Shown in pieces: positions 19,915-27,855 of a stretch of DNA of 34,164 bases; positions within the stretch are counted from its first letter, which is position 1, and each line of letters begins with the position of its first letter. The notes beneath the pieces are model-generated. The model was not told where the DNA came from and did no database searches. It saw nothing but the letters and a program-made list of their open reading frames with translations. The position numbers were made by a program, and so were the translations under genes. This DNA comes from Pseudomonadota bacterium (GTDB lineage: Bacteria; Pseudomonadota; Gammaproteobacteria; Burkholderiales; Thiobacillaceae): the NCBI GenBank assembly GCA_029558905.1, contig JAKQCX010000020.1:1-34164 (forward strand). Reading direction: 5' to 3'.

Positions 19915-20226
19915 ATGACCACGCTGACCAAAGCAGAACTCGCCAACCTGCTGTTCGAGAATGTGGGCCTGAACAAGCGTGAAGCCAAGGAAATGGTGGA
20001 GTCCTTTTTTGAAGAGATCCGCGCGGCCCTGGAAAAGGGGGACAGTGTCAAATTGTCCGGCTTTGGCAATTTCAGGTTACGTGAAAAACCCCAGCGCCCG
20101 GGGCGCAATCCCAAGACCGGGGAGGAAATGCCCATTTCGGCCCGCCGAGTGGTGACGTTTCATGTGAGCCAAAAACTGAAGGCAATGGTGGAAGAGGCCC
20201 ATGGCGGACCCCAGCCCCAGCTCTGA
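19915..20226 (+). CDS. ihfA: Integration host factor alpha subunit
   Basis: A 103-residue DNA-bending protein that pairs with IHF beta. It begins [28 protein letters not shown] and has the HU/IHF beta-arm region [26 protein letters not shown] with the Pro that intercalates into DNA. Its position after pheT is conserved in gammaproteobacteria. The ATG at 19915 gives the family-standard N-terminus; the frame is open back to 19843, inside pheT. It overlaps the next gene by 26 bases. Confidence 0.96.
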   Translation: MTTLTKAELANLLFENVGLNKREAKEMVESFFEEIRAALEKGDSVKLSGFGNFRLREKPQRPGRNPKTGEEMPISARRVVTFHVSQKLKAMVEEAHGGPQPQL

Positions 20227-20599
20227 GCTGCCACCCATTCCGTCCAAGCGCTACTTCACCATCGGCGAGGTGAGTGAGTTGTGTGGGGTCAAACCCCACG
20301 TACTGCGTTACTGGGAGCAGGAATTCAGCCAGCTCAAGCCACTCAAGCGGCGCGGCAACCGGCGCTATTACCAGCATCACGAGGTGATGCTCATCCGCCA
20401 CATCCGGGAATTGCTGTACGAGCAGGGTTTCACCATCAGCGGGGCCCGTAACCGCCTCGTCCACGAAGGCACGCCCCCGCCTTCTCAGGAAGAGAGGGCT
20501 GACCCCGGCGATGTCGCGATGAGCCTGGCCTCGGCAGGCCCGGAGATGTCGTCCATCAAGGCTGAACTGGCGGAAATCATCGCCCTGCTTCAGGACTGA
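20201..20599 (+). CDS. MerR-family transcriptional regulator
   Basis: A 132-residue protein with a MerR-type winged helix: [26 protein letters not shown] and [32 protein letters not shown], about residues 17-80. The C-terminal part ([13 protein letters not shown] and the final helix) is short and lacks the Cys residues of metal sensors, so it resembles the small MerR-like protein commonly found next to ihfA rather than MerR itself. Its target and signal are unknown. The ATG at 20201 lies inside ihfA, suggesting coupled translation. Confidence 0.9.
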   Translation: MADPSPSSELPPIPSKRYFTIGEVSELCGVKPHVLRYWEQEFSQLKPLKRRGNRRYYQHHEVMLIRHIRELLYEQGFTISGARNRLVHEGTPPPSQEERADPGDVAMSLASAGPEMSSIKAELAEIIALLQD

Positions 20600-20638
20600 C
20601 CGGGAAATGGCGCGCATGGGTTTTTTACCCTGCTCCTG

Positions 20639-20667
20639 TTTACCGGCGTGGCCCGAGTCCCTATAAT
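20639..20667 (+). promoter_or_regulatory. Sigma70-type promoter of tRNA-Pro
   Basis: A perfect -10 box TATAAT (20662-20667) and a -35-like TTTACC (20639-20644) are separated by 17 bases. A GC-rich stretch follows the -10 box, as in promoters under stringent control. The mature tRNA begins 11 bases after the -10 box. Confidence 0.8.
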
Positions 20668-20678
20668 GCGCGGCTCGT

Positions 20679-20755
20679 CGGGGCGTAGCGCAGCCTGGTA
20701 GCGCACCTGCATGGGGTGCAGGGGGTCGGAAGTTCGAATCTTCTCGCCCCGACCA
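20679..20755 (+). tRNA. tRNA-Pro (anticodon GGG)
   Basis: The 77-base gene folds as a full cloverleaf. The acceptor arm CGGGGCG pairs with CGCCCCG, the anticodon arm CCTGC/GCAGG encloses loop ATGGGGT with anticodon GGG (reads CCC), and the T arm contains GTTCGAATC. CCA is encoded at 20753-20755. A run of six T follows. surE begins 26 bases later, so part of its message may arise by read-through. Confidence 0.97.
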
Positions 20756-20781
20756 TTTTTTCCCCACAAGTATCGCGGCGA

Positions 20782-21528
20782 ATGCGAATCCTGCTCAGCA
20801 ACGATGACGGCTACTTCGCACCAGGCCTGGCCGTTCTAGCCGCAACCCTCAGCCAGCATGGCCATGACATCACCGTGGTGGCGCCGGAACGGGACCGCAG
20901 CGGGGCGAGCAACTCCCTGACCCTGGATCGACCCCTCATGGTGCGCACCACGCCGTCAGGTTTGCATTATGTCAACGGCACCCCGACCGACTGCGTGCAT
21001 CTGGCGGTGACCGGCCTCCTGCCGGAGCTGCCTCAGATGGTCATCTCGGGCATCAACCTGGGAGCCAACATGGGGGATGACACCGTGTATTCCGGGACCG
21101 TGGCCGCCGCCACGGAAGGTTTTCTGCTGGGAATTCCTTCGGTGGCCGTGTCTCTGGCCAACATGCGGGATGAGCACTTTCAGACTGCCGCGGACTTTGT
21201 CGCGGGCCTGGCGCAACGTTTTGCCAGCCGGGCCTTCCCTGAACAGGTATTGCTGAACGTGAATGTGCCGGATCTGCCGGCTGACCAGATTCAGGGTGTG
21301 GAGGTGACCCGCCTGGGGCGCCGTCACAAGGCTCAGGACATGGTGAGGACCGTGAACCCGCGCAACCAGACCCTGTACTGGGTGGGGGCGGCCGGCGCGG
21401 CGCAGGACGCCGGCCCCGGTACGGATTTCCACGCCGTGGCCCAGGGGCGCATCTCCATAACTCCCCTGCAGCTCGATTTGACACGCTACAACCAGATGAG
21501 CGTGGTGGAGGACTGGCTCAAGCCATGA
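20782..21528 (+). CDS. surE: 5'/3'-nucleotidase SurE
   Basis: A 248-residue phosphatase that dephosphorylates nucleoside 5'- and 3'-monophosphates and is linked to stationary-phase survival. It begins [15 protein letters not shown], with the metal-binding Asp pair in [13 protein letters not shown] supplies the conserved Ser, and [19 protein letters not shown] the Asn and following motif. Length is like the E. coli protein (253). The ATG at 20782 gives the family-standard N-terminus; the frame is open further back over the tRNA gene. It overlaps pcm by ATGA. Confidence 0.97.
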   Translation: MRILLSNDDGYFAPGLAVLAATLSQHGHDITVVAPERDRSGASNSLTLDRPLMVRTTPSGLHYVNGTPTDCVHLAVTGLLPELPQMVISGINLGANMGDDTVYSGTVAAATEGFLLGIPSVAVSLANMRDEHFQTAADFVAGLAQRFASRAFPEQVLLNVNVPDLPADQIQGVEVTRLGRRHKAQDMVRTVNPRNQTLYWVGAAGAAQDAGPGTDFHAVAQGRISITPLQLDLTRYNQMSVVEDWLKP

Positions 21529-22181
21529 TCGGCCCGGGCATCGGCATGACTTCCCAGCGCGCCCGCGTGCGCATGATCGAGCGCCTCAAAGGGCAGGGTA
21601 TACAGGATCCCCGGGTGCTCAAGGCCATGGCCGAGGTGCCGCGGCATCCCTTCCTGGAAGAAGGCATCCAGCAGCGGGCCTATGACGAAACCCCGTTGCC
21701 CATCGGCCAGGGTCAGACCATCTCCAGCCCCTATACCGTGGCTCTCAGCTGTGAATTGCTCTGCAGGGACCGGCAACTGGAGCGGGTATTGGAAGTGGGG
21801 GGAGGATGCGGCTACCAAGCGGCCGTATTGTCCAGGTTGTCCCGCGAGGTGCTGAGCCTGGAGCGTATCGCCAAGCTCATTGGTCGCGCCCGTCAGACCC
21901 TGCGGGAACTGCGCATCAACAATGTGCGCATGAAGAACGTGGACGGCACGGAAGGCTATCCGGCGGGAGCACCCTATGACGCCATCGTGGTCGCGGCCGC
22001 CATGCCCTACATTCCCGATACCCTGAAGCGGCAGCTCAAGCCGGGTGGTCGCCTGGTCGCGCCGGTCGGGGCGGGGGAGACACAGCGGCTCATCCTGGTG
22101 GAGGCCATGACGGAGGGCGGTTTCAGTGAAAAGGAACTGGAGACCGTGAAATTCGTGCCCCTGCTCTCCGGCGTCACTTGA
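21525..22181 (+). CDS. pcm: Protein-L-isoaspartate O-methyltransferase
   Basis: A 218-residue SAM enzyme that starts repair of isoaspartyl damage in ageing proteins. It contains [21 protein letters not shown] (substrate loop), [17 protein letters not shown] (SAM motif I) and [10 protein letters not shown]. The usual motif I is LEIGTGSGYQ, so the GGGCG form here is a small departure. The ATG at 21525 overlaps the surE stop; the ATG at 21546 is an alternative start. The gene pair surE-pcm normally leads into nlpD-rpoS, but here only a relic of nlpD follows. Confidence 0.95.
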   Translation: MIGPGIGMTSQRARVRMIERLKGQGIQDPRVLKAMAEVPRHPFLEEGIQQRAYDETPLPIGQGQTISSPYTVALSCELLCRDRQLERVLEVGGGCGYQAAVLSRLSREVLSLERIAKLIGRARQTLRELRINNVRMKNVDGTEGYPAGAPYDAIVVAAAMPYIPDTLKRQLKPGGRLVAPVGAGETQRLILVEAMTEGGFSEKELETVKFVPLLSGVT

Positions 22182-22200
22182 GGCACGCAGCCCCCAGCCT

Positions 22201-22480
22201 GTCGTTCGGCACGGCCAGTCTGCGCGGATCTCCGCGGCGGACTGGACGGTCTGCCTGGAACCTGGCTTGCGGGGCCATGGAAAACTCATCATCATGCATC
22301 ACGGTGAGCCCCATATGTCTGTCCAAGCCTAGGCGTGGATAAACGGCGCGACAGGGGCAGGGTGTGGTTTGGGACGGGCCAGCAATGGACGGGTGTCATC
22401 GGGCGAGACCCGGGACAAGCTGCATTTCGAGATTCGGGAGATCGACGAGCAGGCGTCCCGTCTGAACTATGTGTCAAATC
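22201..22480 (+). pseudogene. nlpD: Decayed C-terminal LytM domain of nlpD between pcm and rpoS
   Basis: In the frame starting at 22201 the translation gives HGQSARISAAD, then GLRGHGKLIIMHH (22264-22302), a TAG stop at 22330-22332, then GRASNGRVSSGETRDKLHF (to 22428) and EIRE...LNYV (to 22473). These match in order the NlpD segments known from E. coli, such as LRGYGNLIIIKHN, ATMGSTG, LHFEIR and PLRYLP. The lipoprotein signal, LysM domain and first part of the LytM domain are absent, since pcm ends at 22181. NlpD is the activator of the amidase AmiC in cell separation and normally sits exactly here. Loss plus a stop codon indicate a pseudogene. The remnant may still contain rpoS control sequence. 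Confidence 0.85.
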
Positions 22481-22525
22481 CAGGCACTGCCCCTGATCGA
22501 GGCGGGATACGGACAAGCGAGAGAC

Positions 22526-23470
22526 ATGCGGGAAGAAAACCATCTCGGGCAGCATGAGGAGCAGGAACAGCCGGACGAAGTCGAGCTGGGCGGGCTGCCG
22601 CCGGAGTCGCCGCATGCCGAACTCGCGATCGAATACGACGAACTGCCGGATGTCACCCAGCTCTATCTGAACGAAATCGGGCGGGAGGGCCTGCTGACAC
22701 CGGAACAGGAGCGGGATCTGGCCACCCGGGCGCGCCGCGGAGAATTCGATGCGCGCCAGAAGATGATCGAGCACAATCTGCGCCTCGTGGTGAACATCGC
22801 CAAGCGCTATGTCAACCGTGGTCTCTATCTGCTGGACCTGATCGAGGAAGGCAATCTGGGCCTCATGCACGCCCTGGACAAGTTCGAACCGGACCGGGGC
22901 TTCCGCTTTTCCACCTATGCCACCTGGTGGATCCGTCAGAACATCGAGCGGGCCATCATGAACCAGTCCCGCACCATCCGCCTGCCAGTGCACATCATCA
23001 AGGAGCTCAACGTCTATCTGCGGGCCCAGCGACACCTGGAAATGCATGGCGTACCCGATGCCGGGCCGGACGATATCGCCGCTCTCACGGGCCGGCCACT
23101 GGAGGAAGTACGCCGCATCATGGCCCTGAATGAGCGGGTGGCTTCGCTGGATGCGCCTCTGGAGGTCGATCCTTCCCTGTCCATCGGCGAGGCCATTGCC
23201 GACGAGCATGCGGAGCAGCCGGAGGACATGCTGCAGATGCTGCAGGTGGAACACTATGTGCAGGAATGGCTGCAGGAGCTGCCCGAGCGCCATCGCTGGG
23301 TCATCGAGCGCCGCTTTGGCCTCAATAATCAGGACATCGCCACCCTGGAAGACCTGGCCGAACACCTGAGCATCACGCGGGAGCGTGTGCGCCAGATCCA
23401 GCTCGAGGCCTTGCAGACCCTGCGCCGCATCCTGCGACGGCGCGGCATGTCCAAGGATGGTCTGCTCTGA
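22526..23470 (+). CDS. rpoS: RNA polymerase sigma factor RpoS
   Basis: A 314-residue sigma38-type factor that directs stationary-phase and stress transcription. Region 1.2 is [21 protein letters not shown], region 2 contains [30 protein letters not shown] and [19 protein letters not shown], region 3 follows [19 protein letters not shown], and region 4.2 is [20 protein letters not shown]. The short region 1 and the [10 protein letters not shown] segment match RpoS rather than RpoD or RpoH. The ATG at 22526 is preferred; an in-frame ATG at 22469 would overlap the nlpD relic. Its neighbours surE and pcm agree with the assignment. It overlaps the next gene by one base. Confidence 0.94.
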   Translation: MREENHLGQHEEQEQPDEVELGGLPPESPHAELAIEYDELPDVTQLYLNEIGREGLLTPEQERDLATRARRGEFDARQKMIEHNLRLVVNIAKRYVNRGLYLLDLIEEGNLGLMHALDKFEPDRGFRFSTYATWWIRQNIERAIMNQSRTIRLPVHIIKELNVYLRAQRHLEMHGVPDAGPDDIAALTGRPLEEVRRIMALNERVASLDAPLEVDPSLSIGEAIADEHAEQPEDMLQMLQVEHYVQEWLQELPERHRWVIERRFGLNNQDIATLEDLAEHLSITRERVRQIQLEALQTLRRILRRRGMSKDGLL

Positions 23471-24129
23471 TGTCCATGCGACCCGACTGGGGGCGCATCG
23501 ACACCGTCCTGCTGGATATGGACGGCACGCTGCTGGACCTGCATTACGACAACCACTTCTGGCGGGTCCATGTGCCGGAAAGATTCGCTCAACGCCATGG
23601 CCTGTCCCAGGCCGAGGCCCATGCCGAATGCCTTCGCCACTATGACGCCAAGGCTGGTACGCTGGATTGGTACTGCGTGGACTACTGGTCCGAGCGGCTG
23701 CAACTGGATATCGTGCGGCTGAAGGAGGAAGTGGCCCACCTCATCGCCATCCATCCCGGCGTGCCCGAGTTTCTTACCGCTGTGCGCCGGAGCGGCAAGC
23801 GTGTTGCCCTGGTGACCAATGCGCATCGCAAGAGTCTGCGTCTGAAGATGGACCGCACCGGACTGGACGTGCATTTCGATGCCATGCATGTCTCCCATGA
23901 ATACGGCCTTGCCAAGGAAGACCCGGCCTTCTGGGCCGCCCTGCCGCGCAATGAGCCATTTGATCCGGGTCGTACCTTGCTGGTGGATGATAGCCTGCCG
24001 GTTCTGCGCAGCGCGCGCCGGGCGGGCATCGGCCATCTGCGCGCCGTGCTGCGGCCGGATAGCCATCAGCCGGACAAGGATGTGGGCGAATTCGCCGCTA
24101 TCCGGCACTTCAAGGAAATCATGCCGTGA
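23470..24129 (+). CDS. yrfG: HAD-family GMP/IMP nucleotidase (YrfG-like)
   Basis: A 219-residue haloacid-dehalogenase-type phosphatase. Motif I is VLLDMDGTLLDLHYDNHFW, motif II VALVTNAH, motif III includes the Lys of LAKEDPAFW, and motif IV is TLLVDDSLPVL. The extended similarity to E. coli YrfG (DNxFW, TLxWYCxDYWSE, TNAH) favours this subgroup, which acts on purine nucleotides such as GMP and IMP. The ATG at 23470 shares a base with the rpoS stop, and the gene overlaps the regulator after it, so all three are probably one transcript. Confidence 0.85.
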   Translation: MSMRPDWGRIDTVLLDMDGTLLDLHYDNHFWRVHVPERFAQRHGLSQAEAHAECLRHYDAKAGTLDWYCVDYWSERLQLDIVRLKEEVAHLIAIHPGVPEFLTAVRRSGKRVALVTNAHRKSLRLKMDRTGLDVHFDAMHVSHEYGLAKEDPAFWAALPRNEPFDPGRTLLVDDSLPVLRSARRAGIGHLRAVLRPDSHQPDKDVGEFAAIRHFKEIMP

Positions 24130-24818
24130 GCTGGAATGTAAGCGCGCAGGACCTGCAGGGCCTGCGCCGTTGTTTTCTGTTTGCCGGCCTGGAGGATGAA
24201 CAGTTCCAGGAGGTGCTGAACCATGCCAGCACCGTGGATCTGCCCCAGGGTCACATCCTCTTCAACCAGGGGGATCCGGCCAATGCCTTCTATTGGGTGG
24301 CCGAGGGCGTGATCCGCCTGTATCGGGCCTCGCCGCAGGGGGACGAGAAGGTCATCGAACTGGCGGGAACCAACAGGCTGTTCGCCGAGGCGGTGCTGTT
24401 CATGGGCGGCCTGTATCCCGTGAATGCGGCGGCCCAGGTGCATGCCCGTCTGGTGGCCTTCGACGGCCGCACATTCAAGGAATGGCTGGCCAGAGATGCA
24501 CGCCGCTGCTTCCCCCTGCTGGCGGGCATGAGTTCGCGTCTGCACAAGCTGGTGAACGAGATCGACCGGCTCACCCTGATGAAAGGCTCGGATCGTCTGC
24601 TGCAGTATCTGCTGGATCACTCCGATCCGGATGAGACCGGGCGCCAGAAGGTGGAATGGGAGGCGCCCAAGCAGGTCATTGCCTCCCGCATCGGGGTCAA
24701 ACCGGAGACCCTGTCCCGCCTGCTGCACAAGCTCGGTGACCAGGGCTGCATCGAGCTGGATGGCAATGCCCTGTACATCAAGGACACCGCCCGCCTCGTG
24801 CAGGGCAACCTGGACTAG
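24126..24818 (+). CDS. Crp/Fnr-family transcriptional regulator (Dnr-like)
   Basis: A 230-residue protein with an N-terminal cyclic-nucleotide-type beta-roll (about residues 20-120; LPQGHILFNQGDPANAFYWVAEG) and a C-terminal helix-turn-helix with PKQVIASRIGVKPETLSRLLHKL (about residues 175-200). No Fnr-type Cys cluster is present, which excludes an oxygen-sensing iron-sulfur regulator and suggests the Dnr-like branch, whose members respond to nitric oxide through haem; this is inference only. The GTG at 24126 overlaps the upstream TGA. The stop abuts the stop of a minus-strand gene with no spacer. Confidence 0.85.
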   Translation: MSWNVSAQDLQGLRRCFLFAGLEDEQFQEVLNHASTVDLPQGHILFNQGDPANAFYWVAEGVIRLYRASPQGDEKVIELAGTNRLFAEAVLFMGGLYPVNAAAQVHARLVAFDGRTFKEWLARDARRCFPLLAGMSSRLHKLVNEIDRLTLMKGSDRLLQYLLDHSDPDETGRQKVEWEAPKQVIASRIGVKPETLSRLLHKLGDQGCIELDGNALYIKDTARLVQGNLD

Positions 24819-25190
24819 CTAGCCACCCAGAAGCAGGGCCGCGGCGACCCGGCGCCCCTCCGCCGCCAGGATGTTGTAGGTGCGGCAGGCGGCCTGGGTA
24901 TCCATGATCTCCACACCGATGCGTGCACGGATGAGCCCCTTGTAGACCTCGGGCGCGGGAAAGCGCTGGCGCGGCCCGGTGCCGAGCAGCACGATCTCCG
25001 GTGCCCTCAGGGTCAGTATCTCGAAATCCCGGTCATTCAGGTCGGCCCAGGCCCCTGCCCAGGGGATGATCAGCTCTTCCGGCAGCACCACCATGCTTTG
25101 TGTGTGGGGTACGCCATTCACCATGACGTGGTCCATGCCGTAGCCAGTGACGAAGTATTGGGCATTGTGCTGGTCCAGATGCAGTTTCAT
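24819..25190 (-). CDS. Mth938-like domain protein (DUF498 family)
   Basis: A 123-residue protein beginning MKLHLDQHNAQYFVTGYG, with MVVLPEELIIPWA and EILTLRAPEIVLLGTGPRQRFP, typical of the Mth938/DUF498 family (a fold also seen in the mitochondrial complex I assembly factor NDUFAF3). The bacterial role is not established. The ATG whose complement is at 25188-25190 is chosen; a longer open frame exists but lies over the start of alaA. It converges with the Crp/Fnr gene and diverges from alaA with 67 bases between starts. Confidence 0.8.
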   Translation of the reverse strand: MKLHLDQHNAQYFVTGYGMDHVMVNGVPHTQSMVVLPEELIIPWAGAWADLNDRDFEILTLRAPEIVLLGTGPRQRFPAPEVYKGLIRARIGVEIMDTQAACRTYNILAAEGRRVAAALLLGG

Positions 25191-25257
25191 GGTGGGAGCA
25201 GGGGCCGGAAAAGGGTGGATATCGGGTAAGATGCCCGCCTTTATACCCCGATGCCGC

Positions 25258-26490
25258 ATGGCCATGCAGCCCATCCTCAAATCCGCCAAGCTCGCCAATG
25301 TGTGCTACGACATCCGTGGCCCGGTCATGGCGCGTGCCCGGCAGATGGAGGAAGAGGGCCAGCGCATCATCAAGCTGAACATCGGCAATCCGGCCACCTT
25401 TGGTTTCGACTCGCCGGAGGAGATCGTCCAGGACGTGATCCACAATCTGCCCCTCGCGGCGGGCTATTCCGAATCCAAGGGGCTGTTCGCGCCCCGTAAG
25501 GCCATCATGCACTACACCCAGGAAAAGCACATTGCCGGGGTGCAGGTGGAAGACATCTATATCGGCAATGGGGTATCCGAGCTCATCGTCATGACTCTGC
25601 AGGCCCTGTTGGACAATGGCGACGAGGTGCTGGTGCCGACTCCGGATTATCCCCTGTGGACGGCGGCGGTCAGCCTGGGAGGTGGCACGCCGCGGCACTA
25701 TCTGTGCGATGAGGCCAGCGGCTGGTTGCCGGACCTGGAGGACATGCGCAGCAAGATCACGTCGAACACCCGGGCCATCGTCGTCATCAACCCCAACAAC
25801 CCCACGGGTGCCCTGTATCCCAGGGAGACCCTCGAAGGCATCGTGGAGATTGCCCGCCGGCACCAACTCATCGTCTATGCCGACGAGATCTACGACAAGG
25901 TCCTCTTCGACGGCAACCAGCACACCTCCATCGCCTCCCTGGCGGACGACGTGCTGTTCGTCACCTTCAACGGCCTGTCCAAGAACTACCGGGCCTGTGG
26001 CTATCGTGCCGGCTGGGCCATCGTTTCCGGCGAAAAGCGGTACGCCAGGGACTACATCGAAGGCCTGGACATGCTGGCCTCCATGCGCCTGTGCTCCAAC
26101 GTGCCGGCCCAGTTCGGCATCCAGACCGCCCTGGGCGGCTACCAGAGCATCAACGAGCTGGTGGCGCCTGGCGGTCGCCTGCGGCGCCAGCGTGACCTGG
26201 CCTGGGAGCTGCTCACCGCCATGCCCGGAGTGAGCTGCGTGAAGCCCCAGGCCGCCATGTATCTGTTCCCCCGCCTGGACCCCAGGATCTATCCCATCGC
26301 CAATGACCAGCAGTTCATCCTGGATTTGCTGCTGCAGGAGAAGGTGCTGGTGGTGCAGGGCTCCGGCTTCAACTGGCCCCATCCAGACCATCTGCGCGTG
26401 GTATTCCTGCCTTCCGAGGACGACCTGCACGAGGCCATGGGACGCATCGATCGCTTCCTGGAACATTACCGCAAGCGGCACGGCACCTGA
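25258..26490 (+). CDS. alaA: Glutamate-pyruvate (alanine) aminotransferase AlaA
   Basis: A 410-residue fold-type I PLP aminotransferase that makes alanine from pyruvate and glutamate. It contains IRGPVMARARQMEEEG and NIGNPATFGFDSP near the N-terminus, VVINPNNPTGALYP, YADEIYDKVLFDG, and the PLP-Lys segment FNGLSKNYRACGYRAGW. These agree closely with AlaA/YfbQ (405 residues in E. coli). The ATG at 25258 or the ATG at 25264 may be used. TAAGAT and TTATAC stretches before the start could hold a -10 element, but no clear promoter can be fixed. hom follows 29 bases later. Confidence 0.93.
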   Translation: MAMQPILKSAKLANVCYDIRGPVMARARQMEEEGQRIIKLNIGNPATFGFDSPEEIVQDVIHNLPLAAGYSESKGLFAPRKAIMHYTQEKHIAGVQVEDIYIGNGVSELIVMTLQALLDNGDEVLVPTPDYPLWTAAVSLGGGTPRHYLCDEASGWLPDLEDMRSKITSNTRAIVVINPNNPTGALYPRETLEGIVEIARRHQLIVYADEIYDKVLFDGNQHTSIASLADDVLFVTFNGLSKNYRACGYRAGWAIVSGEKRYARDYIEGLDMLASMRLCSNVPAQFGIQTALGGYQSINELVAPGGRLRRQRDLAWELLTAMPGVSCVKPQAAMYLFPRLDPRIYPIANDQQFILDLLLQEKVLVVQGSGFNWPHPDHLRVVFLPSEDDLHEAMGRIDRFLEHYRKRHGT

Positions 26491-26519
26491 CTCCGCAACC
26501 TGAAACCTGTAACCGGAAT

Positions 26520-27833
26520 ATGAAACCCATCAATGTAGGCCTGCTCGGTATCGGTACCGTGGGCGGCGGTACCTGGACGGTGCTCCAGCGCAATCAGGAA
26601 GAGATCAGCCGGCGCGCCGGCCGACCCATCGCCATCACCCGGGTGGCGGACCGCAACCTGGATCTGGCGCGAAGGCTCACCGCCGGCCAGGCCAGGCTCA
26701 CGGACGACGCCTTTGACGTGGTACGGGACCCCGCCATCGACATCGTCGTCGAGCTCATCGGCGGCTATACCGTGGCCCGGGAACTGGTCATGGAAGCCAT
26801 CGCCCACGGCAAGCACGTGGTCACCGCCAACAAGGCCCTGCTGGCCGTGCACGGCAACGAGATCTTCGCCGCCGCCCAGAAAAGGGGTGTGATGGTGGCG
26901 TTCGAGGCCGCCGTGGCCGGAGGCATCCCCATCATCAAGGCCCTGCGCGAGGGACTGTCTGCCAACCGCATCCAGTGGGTGGCCGGCATCATCAACGGCA
27001 CCACCAACTTCATCCTCTCCGAGATGCGGGACAAGGGCCTGCCCTTCGAAACCGTCCTCAAGGAGGCCCAGCAGCTCGGCTATGCCGAGGCGGATCCCAC
27101 CTTCGACATCGAGGGGGTGGATGCTGCGCACAAGGCCACCCTCATGGCCGCCATCGCCTTCGGCATCCCCATCCAGTTCGACAAGGCCTATGTGGAGGGC
27201 ATCACCCGTCTGGAGGCCGTCGATATCCAGTACGCCGAGCAGCTGGGCTACCGCATCAAGCTCCTGGGTGTGGCCAAGCGGCGTGAGCAGGGTGTGGAAT
27301 TACGCGTGCATCCCACCTTGGTGCCGGCCAAGCGCCTCATCGCCAACGTGGAAGGGGCCATGAACGCCGTGCTGGTCTGGGGGGACGCGGTGGGGGCCAC
27401 CCTCTACTACGGCAAGGGCGCCGGCGCCGAACCCACCGCCAGCGCAGTGATCGCCGACCTGGTGGATGTCACCCGCCTGCATACCGCCGATCCGCAGAAC
27501 CGGGTACCTCATCTGGCCTTCCAGCCGGATCGTATGTCCGATCTGCCCATCCTGCCCATGGAGGAGGTGGAGACTGCCTACTACCTGCGTCTGCGCGCCC
27601 TGGACAAGCCGGGCGTGCTGGCGGACGTGACCCGCATCCTGGCGGATTTGTCCATCTCCATCGACGCCATGATGCAGAAGGAGCCGGAGGAGGGGGAAGA
27701 CCAGACCGATGTGGTGATCCTCACCCACCAGGCCTGTGAAAAGGACGTGAATAACGCCATCACCCGCATTCAGGTCCTGGACAGTATCCGCGGCCAGGTC
27801 ACCCGTATCCGTATGGAGGAGCTCAAGGGCTGA
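26520..27833 (+). CDS. hom: Homoserine dehydrogenase
   Basis: A 437-residue monofunctional enzyme that reduces aspartate semialdehyde to homoserine for threonine and methionine synthesis. The N-terminal NAD(P) motif is VGLLGIGTVGGGTW, followed by VTANKALLA, the catalytic segment AGIINGTTNFILSEM and EADPTFDIEGVDAAHK. A C-terminal ACT domain begins at LRALDKPGVLADVTRILADLSISI (about residue 360), which suggests feedback control by an amino acid such as threonine. It is not fused to aspartokinase as in enteric ThrA. thrC follows after 22 bases; thrB is not in the window. Confidence 0.96.
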   Translation: MKPINVGLLGIGTVGGGTWTVLQRNQEEISRRAGRPIAITRVADRNLDLARRLTAGQARLTDDAFDVVRDPAIDIVVELIGGYTVARELVMEAIAHGKHVVTANKALLAVHGNEIFAAAQKRGVMVAFEAAVAGGIPIIKALREGLSANRIQWVAGIINGTTNFILSEMRDKGLPFETVLKEAQQLGYAEADPTFDIEGVDAAHKATLMAAIAFGIPIQFDKAYVEGITRLEAVDIQYAEQLGYRIKLLGVAKRREQGVELRVHPTLVPAKRLIANVEGAMNAVLVWGDAVGATLYYGKGAGAEPTASAVIADLVDVTRLHTADPQNRVPHLAFQPDRMSDLPILPMEEVETAYYLRLRALDKPGVLADVTRILADLSISIDAMMQKEPEEGEDQTDVVILTHQACEKDVNNAITRIQVLDSIRGQVTRIRMEELKG

Positions 27834-27855
27834 GAACCCGGAAAGCGCGCGTGTC

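Noticed and set aside
25033..26481. Minus-strand open frame of 482 codons across alaA
   Set aside because: The plus strand clearly encodes AlaA with all PLP motifs; the reverse frame is a codon-bias artefact.
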